Source of the DNA: Conoideocrella luteorostrata
Taxonomy: Eukaryota; Ascomycota; Sordariomycetes; Hypocreales; Clavicipitaceae
Direction of reading: 5' to 3'
Length of the DNA: 64,000 nucleotides
NCBI GenBank assembly: GCA_032433595.1
Contig: JASWJB010000160.1
Location: 30,718-94,717 of the forward strand
The translations under genes and the position numbers were made by a program. The notes beneath the pieces are model-generated. The model searched no databases and was not told the origin of the DNA. It was given only the letters and a program-made list of their open reading frames with translations. Shown piece by piece: positions 34,360 through 45,970 of this stretch (its first letter is position 1; each line of letters begins with the position of its first letter).

Positions 34360-35399
34360 ATGACTACCAAGCCATCTCTTTGGGTCATTTGGGTAACCCT
34401 CACTTTGGCAATTTTTCTGCTCGCATGGCCCAGCAGTGCGTTGAACCCACCCAAGGGTACGGTACAACAGGCGGAAACCGCCAAGACTCGACCATTGAGA
34501 TTGAATATCCCGGAAGGAAAATTACCCTCTATCTCAGAGGATGAATCTCTTTCGGTGCAGAAGCGTCAACAGTCAAGCCCCAAGGTCGTCTATCGAGGCA
34601 GTTCCAAGTCTCCTGAGACGATCAAGGAACTCGGCGGGTTTATTCCTCGAGACGAAGGTCAAACCATCACCAACAACACCTTTGGTTTACTGAACCATCA
34701 CTGGGGACTATCACGCACTGCCTATAGTTCAACCTCGAGATCTTTTGGTGTAGCACTTGGCTACAGCATGAAGGAGCACGAGAGCGGGTGGATTTATAAG
34801 ATCCACCCGACGCCCAACATGATTGACTTAAACGGCTCAGGGTTCAAACTCCAGTATCATGAAGAGGAGGAATTTTCCGCTTTGGGGGGGATCCGCTACG
34901 ACCAAATACAAGCCTGGATGCGCATGTCATCTGAGATTTTGATGCATAGTCTATCAATGGACGACGTTCGGAAATTTCGTGAATTCGAAACGTTTGCTAA
35001 GGCGTACCCTAACAGCACGTGGACCAATAATACTGCCTATGACCATAAATACGATACGTTCGCTTCGAGTCCTGGACAACCACAGCTTGCTGGTAACAAG
35101 GATAATGTTGCCAAGTTTGGCAACAAGACTCTAGAGCAACACGCCATTGAGTTTATGAAGAAAAATGGTGGCCCCGTGGCATGGAATGGTCAATTCCCTT
35201 TGAGCTCTCTGAAAACCAAAAATGAGGAGGCTCCGCAGATGACAGAGGTTCGTTTTTCAACGTTTATGTCTGGAGAGTGAGAACTAACGAGCAGCCAAAG
35301 CAGGACCATGCCACACACACAACAACAAGCTCTCGTCAAACCATCGAGACAACTGTACTTGCCGAATACAATATCGAAGCCATTGAGCCTAAGATTTAG
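34360..35399 (+). CDS. Secreted heat-labile-enterotoxin-A-like ADP-ribosyltransferase
   Basis: A signal peptide or anchor (residues 1-27) and a short pro-region ending in a KR site (68-69) precede a domain of the cholera/heat-labile enterotoxin A family. The Arg-Ser-Glu signature is present: Arg79 in VVYRGSS, the STS motif at 124-126 and a Glu-x-Glu pair at 169-171 followed by FSALGGI. Such genes are common in hypocrealean insect and nematode pathogens, where a few act as host toxins. The first exon is open to a stop at 35278-35280 (306 aa). A 47-nt intron (35248-35294, CTAAC branch point) would instead lead into a second exon to 35399 (330 aa). No B-subunit gene is present. The target protein cannot be predicted. 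Confidence 0.83.
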
Positions 35400-36109
35400 A
35401 TGCAATATGCAAAAAGAACTGGTCACTGTTGGTCATCAGCATTTGAAGATTGCCTTGTGTCACCTGCTTTCTTTAGATAAATAGACAGCCAATGACTAAA
35501 TTAGAGGGTTAGCTCGTAAATTTGATTGTCTTATTGTATTTGCCGGAGTCTTTCACTTTAATAGTCAAATGTTGTACGCATGCGCCACCCGCCATAGTTC
35601 CGAATATGTACGACACGCTTGACAAGATATGGAGCATAAAAGCCGCGACAACTTGATGTGCAGATAGTAAACATACTCAATAAAAGCTGCAGTTAGCTGC
35701 AATATGTTATAAAGTCCGTTCCACGATTTCGACTTAGTCATCTGAGCTGGAGGGTTGTTGGTTCACGTAGTGGCAATGGCGAGAGGGGGCCGCGGGGCCG
35801 ACCGCCACTTTAATCCAAGATCATTGACCTTGCCCGCTATACACTGTTCACTTGCGACACAAACTGAAGATATTGTGCAGGGAAGACGGAGCTGTCGCGC
35901 CGATTAGGCCAAAAGAGGATGAAATGGGTCGCGGTACTCCACGCAGGAGACGACGGCGTTCTCGCAAGAAGACAGATATAATGTGGCACGGTCGGCTTGA
36001 AGTTCTCCGTATTCTTCTTTAGATATCCGTCGTCTAAACAGCCGGGGTTGCTAATTTGTTTAGGCTGGTAAGTGTCTTATAGAGCTCATCATCCTATCCG
36101 ACCAAAAAA
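35400..36109. other. Intergenic region
   Basis: About 700 bases downstream of the ADP-ribosyltransferase-like gene. Nothing was recognised. Confidence 0.4.
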
Positions 36110-36505
36110 ATGCGGAATTTGGTCATCCATAAGCTAGCTAACCGACAGCACCAGCGCCACATGCAAAGTCGGCATACACGGTGCGACGAAAGGAGCCCAG
36201 TATGCACCAACTACGAGCGACTTGGCCTTGAGTGCCTACCATCCGATTTCATTGCTGTTTTGCCCTGGAGTGGTGCTCTTTCCGCAGAGCCTTCGCATGG
36301 GGAGCAGACAGTTGCATTACCCACCGCGACGACAGCTTCCAGCTGTGCGGCCATTACAAATCCCAACGTGTCTTCAGAAGCTAGTGTTGCTGGTCTATCC
36401 GCATCAGCGATGCCGTTAAATTTGGAAAATATGGCGCCGCAATCACCAAATTCCACCGCATTATCCGCGCCGAGTAGTGCCATCATCGATCCAGATGGTA
36501 AGTAG
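36110..36505 (+). pseudogene. Decayed Zn2Cys6 transcription-factor N-terminus
   Basis: The frame contains RCDERSPVCTNYERLGLEC, matching the second half of a fungal Zn2Cys6 DNA-binding domain, followed by a Ser/Thr/Ala-rich region typical of these regulators. Three of the six zinc ligands are missing: the first two Cys positions read Gln and Met, and the fifth reads Tyr (CTNY instead of CTNC). The frame stops at 36503-36505, and no continuation of a fungal transcription-factor domain was found downstream. It is best read as a gene relic. A functional short protein is unlikely without the zinc cluster. Confidence 0.6.
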
Positions 36506-38574
36506 CAAATTTGCTTAGGACCTTCCGAGCTACCTTGGCAAGATGGATGAACATATTTGACTTTGAGAACACATACCAAAGGGAAGTCAGTAAACGTGCG
36601 CTGCACTCGCGCTTTCTTCTTCGCTGCACATGTGCCTTCACTGCAAAACACCCTTCCCTTCTGGCATCCGGCGAGATTTAGATCCGAGTCGATTCACGGC
36701 ACTATGGCAAGGCAAGTAAATAATTTCCTCTTACCGCCTACGGATCCAGCACTCGATCACATGAGATGTGTGTAATGATGATGAAGGAGCTCCAAATTCA
36801 AAATTGTGAGATTTGTCATCCCAGCACCTCCATCATCAGTGGACAACACTCTAGACAATGGTAGGGCTGTCTGTCCACTGCTTGAACAAGACGTTTGAGC
36901 CTGAGATGAGGCTGCGGGGCGATCCGCAGTCGGAGCGACCAGATTGCCCAAAAAGTCACATGGGTCTCCACGTGTTGAACAATTCTGACAGGATGGGTGC
37001 TCTTCGCTGTACTATGACATGAACATACACTGCATTAGCTTGTCCCTTTTAAGCAGTCGCGGTTGTCTCGTACTTTGACCTTCCTTCTTTTGCAGTTCCG
37101 GCAGCCGCTCCTGGACTTGACATGTGCACGTCGAAGTTGCTCTCCTGATGTTGATGTTACCATGGCGAGCAGATTGCGAAGGTGGAGTGTTCGCGTCCGT
37201 TTGTTTCGTCTCGTATTGATTGATATGCTAAATCTCGATTATGAGTGAGAGGAATCAAGCGTGACAAAGTGAGAACCTCAGATCATCTCTGGATCCGAGC
37301 CTTTGCGAGTGGCCGGGCTTATTCTCGCATTGCCCTCTCGGATTGATGTTGCTAAGCCTCACACCGAACGTCACGAAATAAAATACTACGGGCGATATAC
37401 GGAGTACGGAGTGCTAAAACCATTTACACGGCATAGCCGACACGGCGTGGGACTCTTGCTTCAAAAGGGAAACCCCAGCACGGCTGCTAGCGTAGCGGCT
37501 GGCATCCACCCCGACGGTAGAGGTGGTTGCACCTGAAATAAAAGCGGAAATAATTTATAATACTTCATATTTATTTACATATATTTTCATCACTCGGAAA
37601 GCCGTTTTTTGCAACGAAGCACCTGATGATAAATTTTGCGGAAGCCCAGAATCCTCACAATACATTTTCTTTGTTGGCGGTACTCAAATACTTCAGCCGC
37701 GTTCGAAATGCATATCTCCCAACTTGCAGATATCCCTCTACAGTTGTCTAAGCCAGATCCTAGCATAGGCTCTCCGGGGGTGGCGCGCAATCTCATGTGG
37801 AATGTGACGCAGCGTCCACTTACTATTTATATAGATGAGCTCGTACGGTTGTGGACTGTACCGCGGAATAAGTTGCCGCCGAATACTTTTATCTCTTTAT
37901 CAAGGGTCACTAAATGCTATGCATCTACTTAGCTAACTTGGGCGTAGCTGGCTAAAATAAAACTGGAAGTTTAATATGCCAGTGAATAATAGGTCTCGTG
38001 TGTAGTTCTTTGAAAAAGACTTTTCAATTAAACCAGTATAAACCTCTATGTAAAGGACCTCCCCTCTCCCTCCCCGTCGCACTACCCGAGCAGCGCCTGA
38101 GTGAGAGCGGCAAGGGCGCATGGCACTAAACCGAACCTAGCTTCAGCTGCAGGCATTTTGCAACCGAACCAGTGTCCAAGGCCTGTGCGGGATCAACGCC
38201 TATTCGCGCGGCAGTCATCCGCTCCTAAAAGGCAGGTAGTTACACCTCGGGTGTTTTTCCACCAGTAGGTCTGTTTAGTCAATTGGACCGGTTCGTATTG
38301 CAATGTTGCAACTGTGGCAGAATGTGCACTAGTGTATGCCTGGTTAACAGTGTAGCACCAGGACCACTCATGTTATTCGGCGTCAGGTCGGTGCAATACA
38401 TACCGTCATGGGCCACGACGATCTCATGGGAACAATACATGTGAGGCGGCAATGATGTTGTTGTAATTGGGACTATAAAGGCAACATTGGCACATCGCAA
38501 GCGCAATTGACGACCCTTGTCTGATGTTATGGTCAAGACACCCAGGGAGTTGGAGTCCAAATGCAAAAGTAAAA
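36506..38574. other. Intergenic, relic-like region upstream of GH79
   Basis: About 2 kb with only short frames. A TACGGAGTA motif lies at 37398-37406. The stretch 37540-38000 is AT-rich. No gene was recognised. Confidence 0.4.
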
Positions 38575-40479
38575 ATGCCTTCGGGAACACTCATCTTGGC
38601 GCTCCTCGCCGCCGCGACAGCCACCACAGCCGATCAAATCTATAATGTCCCGTCCAACCCAAACACCTCCGGCCAGCCGTTCGACAGCTTCGTGAGCTAC
38701 TCCATTGAGCTCTCTTCATTCCCAGACTTTGCCGGTCCGTCCTCCCCTCGCCTTCTCCCGTCCTTTTACCTTCAGCACCGCTGACCAAGCCAGGCAGGCA
38801 ACCTCTCCCACCCCAACCAGTTCTCCTACAACCTCATCCAGAGCCTCCACTCCATCGGTGGCAGCTCTCCCATCTTCCGCGTCGGCGGCAACACCCAGGA
38901 CTTCGCGCTCTACAACGCCTCTCAGCATGAAGCGCTCATCGGGGTCGTCGACCCGGCTAAATCGCCCGACTACCCCACCACCATTCACATCGGCAAGGCC
39001 TTCTTCGAGAGCTATAAGACCTGGCCCGGCGTCTTATTCTCTCACGGCTTCAACATGGGGCTCGGGGCCAAGTCACCCGCGGGCTGGGCAACGCTGGTCG
39101 ATACCGTGCCGCTAGCGTGTGAGGCTCTCAGCAACGGAAAGCTGTATGCGTGGGAGTACGGCAACGAGCCGGATCTGTTTACCTCGGGAAAGTATGCCCC
39201 CAGGCCGAAGGGCTGGAGTGAGCAGGACATGGTAAGGGAGTGGTCGAACGGGACAAATGAGATCGCGAAGCAAGTTCGCAGATATTGCCCCGACTTGGCG
39301 AAGGAGGCAGGGGGTGTTGGGTTTCTCGCGCCGTCTAATGCGGGCGTTGGGGGTGCTCTGAAGGCGACCAAGATGTGGGCTGCTGGGCTGGACCAGAGGG
39401 GTGATGTCGAATTATTCTCTACTCACAAGTATGTGTGTCATTCTCTCTCCCTACCTATCTGCGACCTACGTACACGAACAAACAATAGATCCGCACGGAT
39501 GGATGAATGGGTGATAGATCTACTTATATAGCTAACAGCCACGCAGCTACATTGACGGCGCCAAAGTCCCCGGCGTTACCCTTCAACGCACCCTCATGAA
39601 CCACACGCGCACCAAGCGCTCTGTCGATGCCCACATCAAAGAGTACACCAGCATTTTCGGCAGCCCGCCGGCTGTTGCTGCCACCGCGAATACCAAGAAG
39701 CAGCCGCCTCCTCTCATATTCGGTGAGACCAACTCCTTGTACAACCAGGGCCGACCGGGTCTCTCGAATACGTTTGGAGCGGCACTCTGGGGCGTCAATT
39801 TCAACATGTATTCTGCGTCTGTGGACATTAAGCGCGTGCACATGCACCAGGGAACGAATTACCGCGTACGTACTACTCGCTAGTTGCTTACATGTCCCAT
39901 CTCGGGTTTGAATACCGCAGGCGCTAAGTATAATGACAGTATCAAGCGTGGCAGCCCATCAATACTGCCCTCGATGCCATCGGCACAAAAGCACCCTTCT
40001 ACGCGTCCATTGCTGCCGCTGCCATGGTCCGTCGTGTAAACAGCGCGTTCGTCCGCATATCCAATATCCCGCTCGCATCTGATCCTGCTGAGGCGGCCTA
40101 CGCAGCTCATTATGCAGCCGCCGGCAAGAACCAACTTGCTCGCCTCATGGTCATCAATATGCACGGGTATAATACCACTGTTGATGGAGCGGGCATGCAG
40201 CCTCTTCCTCGTCCAGCTGAAAGACCTGTGCGGGTTTATAACTTCAAGTTGGACGGGGTACAGGATGGTGCTAATGTCACTGTGCATAGGCTGATGGCAA
40301 ATGGGAGCGATGCCATCACGGGGATTGCCTACGATGGGATGAGTTTTAACTATGATTTAGACCAGGGCAAGCCTGTGAGACTGAACAACATGACTGTTGG
40401 CGAGAGCTTGGCTGTAAAACACGGGACTGTGTCTGTCAAAGTGCCGGATTCTGCTGCTGTCATTTTGAGTTTCGTGTAA
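38575..40479 (+). CDS. Secreted GH79-family glycoside hydrolase (beta-glucuronidase-like)
   Basis: Exons 38575-38734, 38798-39428, 39547-39865 and 39940-40479 (549 aa; all joins keep frame). The signal peptide is MPSGTLILALLAAATATTA. The barrel carries FRVGGNTQDFA, the acid/base motif AWEYGNEPDLF, STHNYID across the second intron and the nucleophile segment IFGETNSLYNQG. A C-terminal beta domain with RLMVINMHGYN ends in AVILSFV, as in the GH79 C-terminal domain. Family members remove glucuronic or 4-O-methylglucuronic acid from proteoglycans or arabinogalactan. The first donor (GTCCGT) is unusual, but its acceptor and frame fit. It is convergent with the 2-methylcitrate dehydratase gene. Confidence 0.88.
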
Positions 40480-40673
40480 GTTTGGTTAGTCTGTGGTGTA
40501 AAACAGCGAGGTTTAAACATGATCAAAAAAGTGTCGAATTGGGAGAATTGGTTATGAAATTCCATCGTGAAAATAACTCCTTGGTTCTATTTCAACTATT
40601 CAGCACATAAGTAAGAACGCTTTTTGTCCCATTTCTTATATAAAAAACCCCTCTCACTCCCTTCTGGCACCCT

Positions 40674-42635
40674 TTACAGAAATTTGCTCTCCTTGACCGT
40701 GTACAGGTCAACATATTCATCAACCGACATGCTGTCGAGCTTGCCACTATCCTGGCTAAGTTCAACCAGCTGCCGGACACGGCTCTCAGCCAGATGAGGA
40801 CCAAGGTGGCGCTTGAACTTGGCCAGAATGACGGGCTTGGCCTCCTCACGACGCAGGCGGTGGCCGAGAGGAGCCTCAACAGCGACCTCGTCGAGGACAG
40901 TGCCGTCGTTGAGCTCAACGGTGAGAGCGTTGGAAATAGTGCGCAGAGCAGGGTCATGGTAGTCCTTGGTGTACTGGGGGTCCTCGACACACTTGATCTT
41001 CTGTCGGAGGGACTCGACAAGCTCAGAGGTGGCGGCCTCACCGCCGTCGGTGTAGTCGGTGGCCTCGAGTCGGCCAAAGACAAGCATGACGGAGCACATG
41101 TACTGGATGCAGTGGTCGCGGTCGGCAAAGTTATCCATGGGCTTGAACTGCTTGTCGATGATGCGGATGCAAGCCTCGTGCGTGCGGCAGGTGATGGCCT
41201 TGATGTCCGCGGCGGACTTGCCCATAGCCTTGAGCTTGTGGAAGATCTTCTCGGAGGCCTCGACGGCGGTCTGGGAGTGGAATTCGGCTAAGAAAAGGGC
41301 AACTGTTAGCTTTGGAAAATAAACGGATAATGAAGAAGATGATCCCGTTGTTGTTGGTAGCAAGACAATACGTACCAGGGTAGGAGACCTTGAAGAGGAC
41401 ATTCTCCATGACGTAGCTACCATAGGGACGCTGGAACTCAAATTTCTTGCCCTTGAAGAGGACATCGTAGAAACCCCAGGTAGGGGCGGACAGGACGGTA
41501 GGGACGCCTTGCTCGCCCTTCATGACCTTGAGAGCCAGGTTGACGGCGCGCTGGCACGCATCACCCGCAGCCCACGACTTTCGGGACATGGTGTTGGGGG
41601 AGTGGCGGTAAGTACGCAGAGACTGGCCGTCAACCCAGGCCTGAGTGACGGCGTCGGCAATCTGCTTCTCGTTGAGGCCGAGCATCTTGGAGACGACGGC
41701 GGTGGAAGCAACCTTGACGAGGACGACGTGGTCGAGACCGACCTTGTTGTAGGAGTTGAGCAGGGCCAGGCAGCCCTGGATCTCGTGCGCCTTAATCATA
41801 GACTCGAGGACGTCCTTGACAGTGAAGATCTTGCCTCCTGCCAAGTTACCGCCAGCCTTGTTGGTGCGGTTGATCCAGTCGGCAACGGCCAAGATGGCGC
41901 CCAGGTTGTCCGAGGGGTGACCCCACTCAGCGGCCAGCCAGCAGTCGTTGAAGTCGAGCCATCGGATCATGGCGCCGATGTTGAAGGCACCGTTGACGGG
42001 ATCCAGGACAAACGGAGTTCCGGGAACCTTAGTGCCGTTGGGGACGACGGTTCCGGCGACAATAGGACCAAGAAGCTTGGCACACTCCTTGAATCTCAGA
42101 CCCTCGAGGCCGCAGCCAATGGTGTCGAGGAGGATCCATCGAGCAGTGTCGAACTATTGTTACAAAAAGTCACAGATTAGCATTCATTGAGTTGAGCAGA
42201 GTAAAATGATCTTTTCCCGTGATTCAATTGCCCATCATTCGTTGCCACTGCGCGCAAAAACGGCGATGTTATTTTTTGGAGGGGGGCGATTTCGGGTTTT
42301 GGCGGGGTAGCTACAGTTCTACCGAGGCGGCGGGGGAAATAGACACTCACAGCAAGCTCAGAGTCAATAGGCTTGTTGGCGACATAGTCGGCAATGTCCT
42401 TGATCTCAGGATCGTATTCGCGGGGTTGAGAAGCCATGACGGGTGCACCGGAGAGTCTGGTTGCAGAGGAGGAAAAGTTGCGGCGCAATGAGGGTGAGGT
42501 TGTTGAGGATAGAGTCGCAGGCAAGACACGAGCGCCGACGGAGGCCGAGCGGCCCACGTTGAGGGAAGCGGTTGCGCAACGCGGGACACGAAGCTGCTTC
42601 GATGCTGTCCGCAGACCAGGGTTGACGGCGGACAT
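40674..42635 (-). CDS. Mitochondrial 2-methylcitrate dehydratase (MmgE/PrpD family)
   Basis: Exons on the minus strand: 42635-42351, 42153-41376 and 41287-40674 (558 aa). The N-terminus is rich in Arg, Ser and Ala and lacks acids ([24 protein letters not shown]), a mitochondrial import sequence. The PrpD fold shows [40 protein letters not shown] and [11 protein letters not shown]. The enzyme dehydrates 2-methylcitrate to 2-methylaconitate in the methylcitrate cycle, which clears propionyl-CoA from odd-chain fatty acids and branched amino acids. Related family members decarboxylate cis-aconitate, but the length and targeting fit methylcitrate dehydratase. Two overlapping TACTCCGTA copies lie upstream at 42872-42887. 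Confidence 0.92.
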
Positions 42636-43560
42636 GATGGTGCGTGTTGGGACGGATGCGAGGCCGCGCGTTGCAATTGAAGCAGGAAAGGCAGCAATTG
42701 CAATTGAGGAGATCAATTGGGGATGGGGAAATGGGGGAAAGGAAGAGAAACCGAATTGGTTTTTGTTGGTGACGTCTGGGCCACGCAGAATCACCAGCCA
42801 GACAAATTTACTGCCGGTGCATGCCGCATTGCCGCATGGTATCCTCGGTTAAGCCGAAATGCCAGCGCTGCTACTCCGTACTCCGTACTGAGCACAGGGA
42901 CCAGGGCCCACCGAGTTGCTTTGCCGTGGGTGAGGGGAAGGGGAAAGGGCAGAAGGGATAACTACCATGTCCGGAGCTGGAACCTCCGATCTTTGCGCGC
43001 CCCACCTGCTTTCTTCATTCTCTCGGCAACGCGCAAAGGCTCTGCGATATTTGGGTATTTGCAATAGGACAATACTAGCTACGAGAGTCGTGTCACAGCC
43101 TTTCCCATTACTTCCAAGACGTCTTCGCGTTGCTCTCGTATATCTTGTGACAATAATGTCCGGCAACATTAACTACGCCTATTACTATAGCCTCCTAAAG
43201 GAATCTTCGCGAGATATACGGAGCGCAATATTTGCGATATAGCAGCATTCTGTCCACTTTGACTCATGTTATATAGCTTCTTATGATTCACTCTGTTTGG
43301 CCGTTTCGTTTTGGAGTTCATTGTGCTGTTCGTCATCAGAGTGAGGAATTGAGGTCATCATAGCAAACCGCTTGGTAGAGTCGCGATATCTCACTAAAGA
43401 GGGACTATTCCCTTGTAGTTAGTTGAATAGATTAATTAATTTTTGCTCTTATAATTTGGCGTTCATCACATTTGGAGATGCGTCCGGCTTGATGCCTTCA
43501 AAGATTCTCTCGATCAGGTAGCCATTCTAGCCACTGGAAGAAGTTCAGTTGGCCTACACT
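42636..43560. other. Upstream region of the 2-methylcitrate dehydratase gene
   Basis: About 0.9 kb with promoter sequence and tandem TACTCCGTA copies (42872-42887). No gene was recognised. Confidence 0.45.
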
Positions 43561-43700
43561 TTTGCTCCCGTAGCCAAGTGGTAAAGTGTTCCGACAAATA
43601 AAGGTCACCTGCAGCCCGCTACGTGAGCCAGATTCCTCTAATCTTGGAATATGCACTCTAAATCTAGCTCGAGGAGAACGGATTCGAAACCTCAGCGCCG
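43561..43700 (+). other. tRNA-like promoter boxes, possible SINE or tRNA relic
   Basis: TAGCCAAGTGG (43571-43581) fits the tRNA A-box, and GATTCGAAACC (43681-43691) matches the B-box at 10 of 11 positions. They are about 100 bases apart, longer than in a normal tRNA, and no cloverleaf can be drawn with confidence. A tRNA-derived short interspersed element or a tRNA pseudogene would explain it. Confidence 0.35.
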
Positions 43701-43859
43701 AACAGGACGTACATGCCTCTTCGATGGCGGCTCAGGGTCATGTCCAGTACAGGTTGGTGAGGGATGGACAGACAATGGTGCCAGGAAACGGCCTCCCCGG
43801 TAATAGATACTCTTGCACAGTAATCGCATTCAAAGGGCTCTGATTTGACGATACAGGTA

Positions 43860-44135
43860 GGCATAGATATTATTGATGATAATGCCCTTCTTCTGAGGAA
43901 GTTTCGGGGTGCCCTTGAGAAAAGAGGGCATTCAAGGGATGAACACAATCGAACGCCGCTATTACATGCAGCTAAAAAACAGTAAAGAAACATTGTCAAG
44001 CTGCTGCTTAATACAGGCAAAGACGATCCCGACGCAAGGAATGACGCTAATCGAAATCCGCTATTACATGCAGTTGAAAATAATAATGATAACATTATCA
44101 AGCTGCTGCTTAACACAGGCAAAGTCGGAGCTTGA
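43860..44135 (+). pseudogene. Ankyrin-repeat relic
   Basis: One frame reads ankyrin-like repeats: RTPLLHAAKKQ, a TAA stop, then NIVKLLLNTGKDDPDARND and NPLLHAVENNNDNIIKLLLN, ending at a TGA near 44131. Two helix-turn-helix units with the PLLHA and IVKLLL signatures are clear, interrupted by an in-frame stop and with no start or flanking repeats. This is a fragment of a larger ankyrin-repeat gene. Confidence 0.65.
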
Positions 44136-44397
44136 CATTCGGAACAGTAGACAATTGAGCAGTGTTTTAGCGGCCCCACAATCAGCCACGTCCCTCTTCC
44201 ATGCCCACTAAAATTTCCACTCCCGCCCGCGACTTATTTCGAGTACCACTCCGTACTCTACTCCGTAGCGCGTTCTTCTACAGTAGGCATTTACTTATTT
44301 CGCTATCAGCCTCTCCGTACATTGTGCATTCTACCTCGACTGGCCAACCTCGGTTATATTCATTTGCCTGCAACTAGATTGAGGATTCGCCATAGCA

Positions 44398-45216
44398 ATG
44401 TCTGGCACCAACAGCAATGTCCAGCTCTTAACCCTTTTGGTCGACTCCAACGATGAGGACGACAGTGAGTATCGCTTCTTGGTAGACGGCAAGCATGTCA
44501 AATATATCACCGTCGCGCCAGGTGCTTTGCCGAGAGACCATCGCACCTTTGCTCCGGTCTTAATTCCGATGCTCCCACCTTTCCCTCGGGGCGACTGGAA
44601 TGAAGGTCACATCTCAAAAGAGCCAGCTACTGGACAATTATTCTTTGCCCGTCACGAAAAAGTTGACCTTGATGGAATTGCGCATACCTGGCATCCTACA
44701 CGCATTGACTTCCTGGAGCTAAAGAAGCTACATCGTCTACGCCAGAATATCCAGCGCGTGTCGCATCCGCTCTTCGATATACCCGTTATCTTTAAGTTTG
44801 CTGAATTCCCCTGGCAAATACCCTATTTTGAGACAGAAACGATAGCCTACGAGTGGATTAAGGACAAGGACATTGGCCCTAAGTTCCTGGGCCACGTCAC
44901 CGAGGCTGGTAGAGTTATAGGCTGGGTCATGGAAGACCTAAATGGCGCGCGAACGGCGGAGCCGGGAGATTTGGCACCTTGCCAGGAGATACTGGGAAAA
45001 CTGCATGCCTTGGGCATTAAGCATGGCGATATTAATAGGTTTAACTTCCTGGTGCAAGGGGATAAAGCGCTCCTGATCGACTTTGAAGCGGCCGAGAAGT
45101 GCAACAGCGTGGAGGAGCTTGAGGCTGAGTATAAACTCCTAGAACAGTCGCTAAATGATGCCTCGTTTTTGGGCGGCGTGGGACCTGTCGTTATTAGCGA
45201 GCAAATGCCGGAATAA
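44398..45216 (+). CDS. Protein-kinase-like / phosphotransferase-fold protein
   Basis: Intronless, 272 aa. A C-terminal kinase-like catalytic segment is visible: GIKHGDINRFNFLV as the HxD catalytic loop and KALLIDFEAAEKC as the metal-binding DFx loop (DFE instead of DFG). Upstream, WVMEDLNGARTAEP resembles the hinge region. The N-terminal third lacks a recognisable glycine-rich loop, so the protein belongs to the small fungal kinase-like group related to aminoglycoside phosphotransferases rather than to classical kinases. The substrate is unknown. The ATG at 44398 is the first in frame. No secretion signal is seen. Confidence 0.75.
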   Translation: MSGTNSNVQLLTLLVDSNDEDDSEYRFLVDGKHVKYITVAPGALPRDHRTFAPVLIPMLPPFPRGDWNEGHISKEPATGQLFFARHEKVDLDGIAHTWHPTRIDFLELKKLHRLRQNIQRVSHPLFDIPVIFKFAEFPWQIPYFETETIAYEWIKDKDIGPKFLGHVTEAGRVIGWVMEDLNGARTAEPGDLAPCQEILGKLHALGIKHGDINRFNFLVQGDKALLIDFEAAEKCNSVEELEAEYKLLEQSLNDASFLGGVGPVVISEQMPE

Positions 45217-45928
45217 TTGTCACAATCATAGATTTTAAAATGAGATTTTTAGAAATGTGCTTCTAAGTACGGAGTAACATAGGTCTTATAAGCCAGTGTA
45301 GTAGTGCCTAAGCGAGGGTAACGAAAGGCACGTAAAATGGTAGTTTGTCCGAATGATACAATACAACAAAATTTTAACATTTTTACTAACGCCCGGACTA
45401 GCAAATAACCTTATTTAATTCCCACCCGTTTCTCTCTTTCTCTTTTCCTTAAATAATCATCGATGATTTGAACAGGGAACCTTTTTGCTTCGTGCGCCCC
45501 GGTATTAATACCACCTGTATTTGACCTTGTGTCCTACTGTCACAGGCTACGCCGTTTCGTTAGAACATGGCAGAGCCATGTTCCGCACCACCAAGCGGGC
45601 ACACGCCAGACGGTGATCCTAAACCATCACGTGTACGGAGTAGATAAGTCGCGATAAAGCCCCTACTTAGTTCCGAGCCAGGAGAGACTGAGGAGGAGAT
45701 CCCCTTTCTGCTCCTCGGTCTTAGATAGACAATCTACGAGCCCCTCACCCACACGCGGGTTAAGCAACGCTTGTAAAATACTTTGCCCTCATATATCCAT
45801 CTGTTGACTCACCGCTCCTGGCTTAAACTTATGTGATGGTTCGACTCGGTATCCTGTTGATATCGAGATGATCAATTAATATCGAATGAATATATCAGGA
45901 TTCTCACTTGGGTCTATCGAGTTGAACT

Positions 45929-45970
45929 CAGAGTCTATCTCCTCGTCCTTGACGAGGAGACTTGACTCTG
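45929..45970. repeat. Perfect-stem hairpin
   Basis: TCTCCTCGTC (45938-45947) and GACGAGGAGA (45951-45960) form a 10-bp stem with a 3-base loop. CAGAGTC (45929-45935) and GACTCTG (45964-45970) add a second 7-bp stem across a small internal loop. Function unknown. Confidence 0.75.

Noticed and set aside
41509..42180. 223-codon plus-strand open frame
   Set aside because: Antisense to the well-supported 2-methylcitrate dehydratase; low-complexity Val/Asp/Gly composition typical of a shadow frame.
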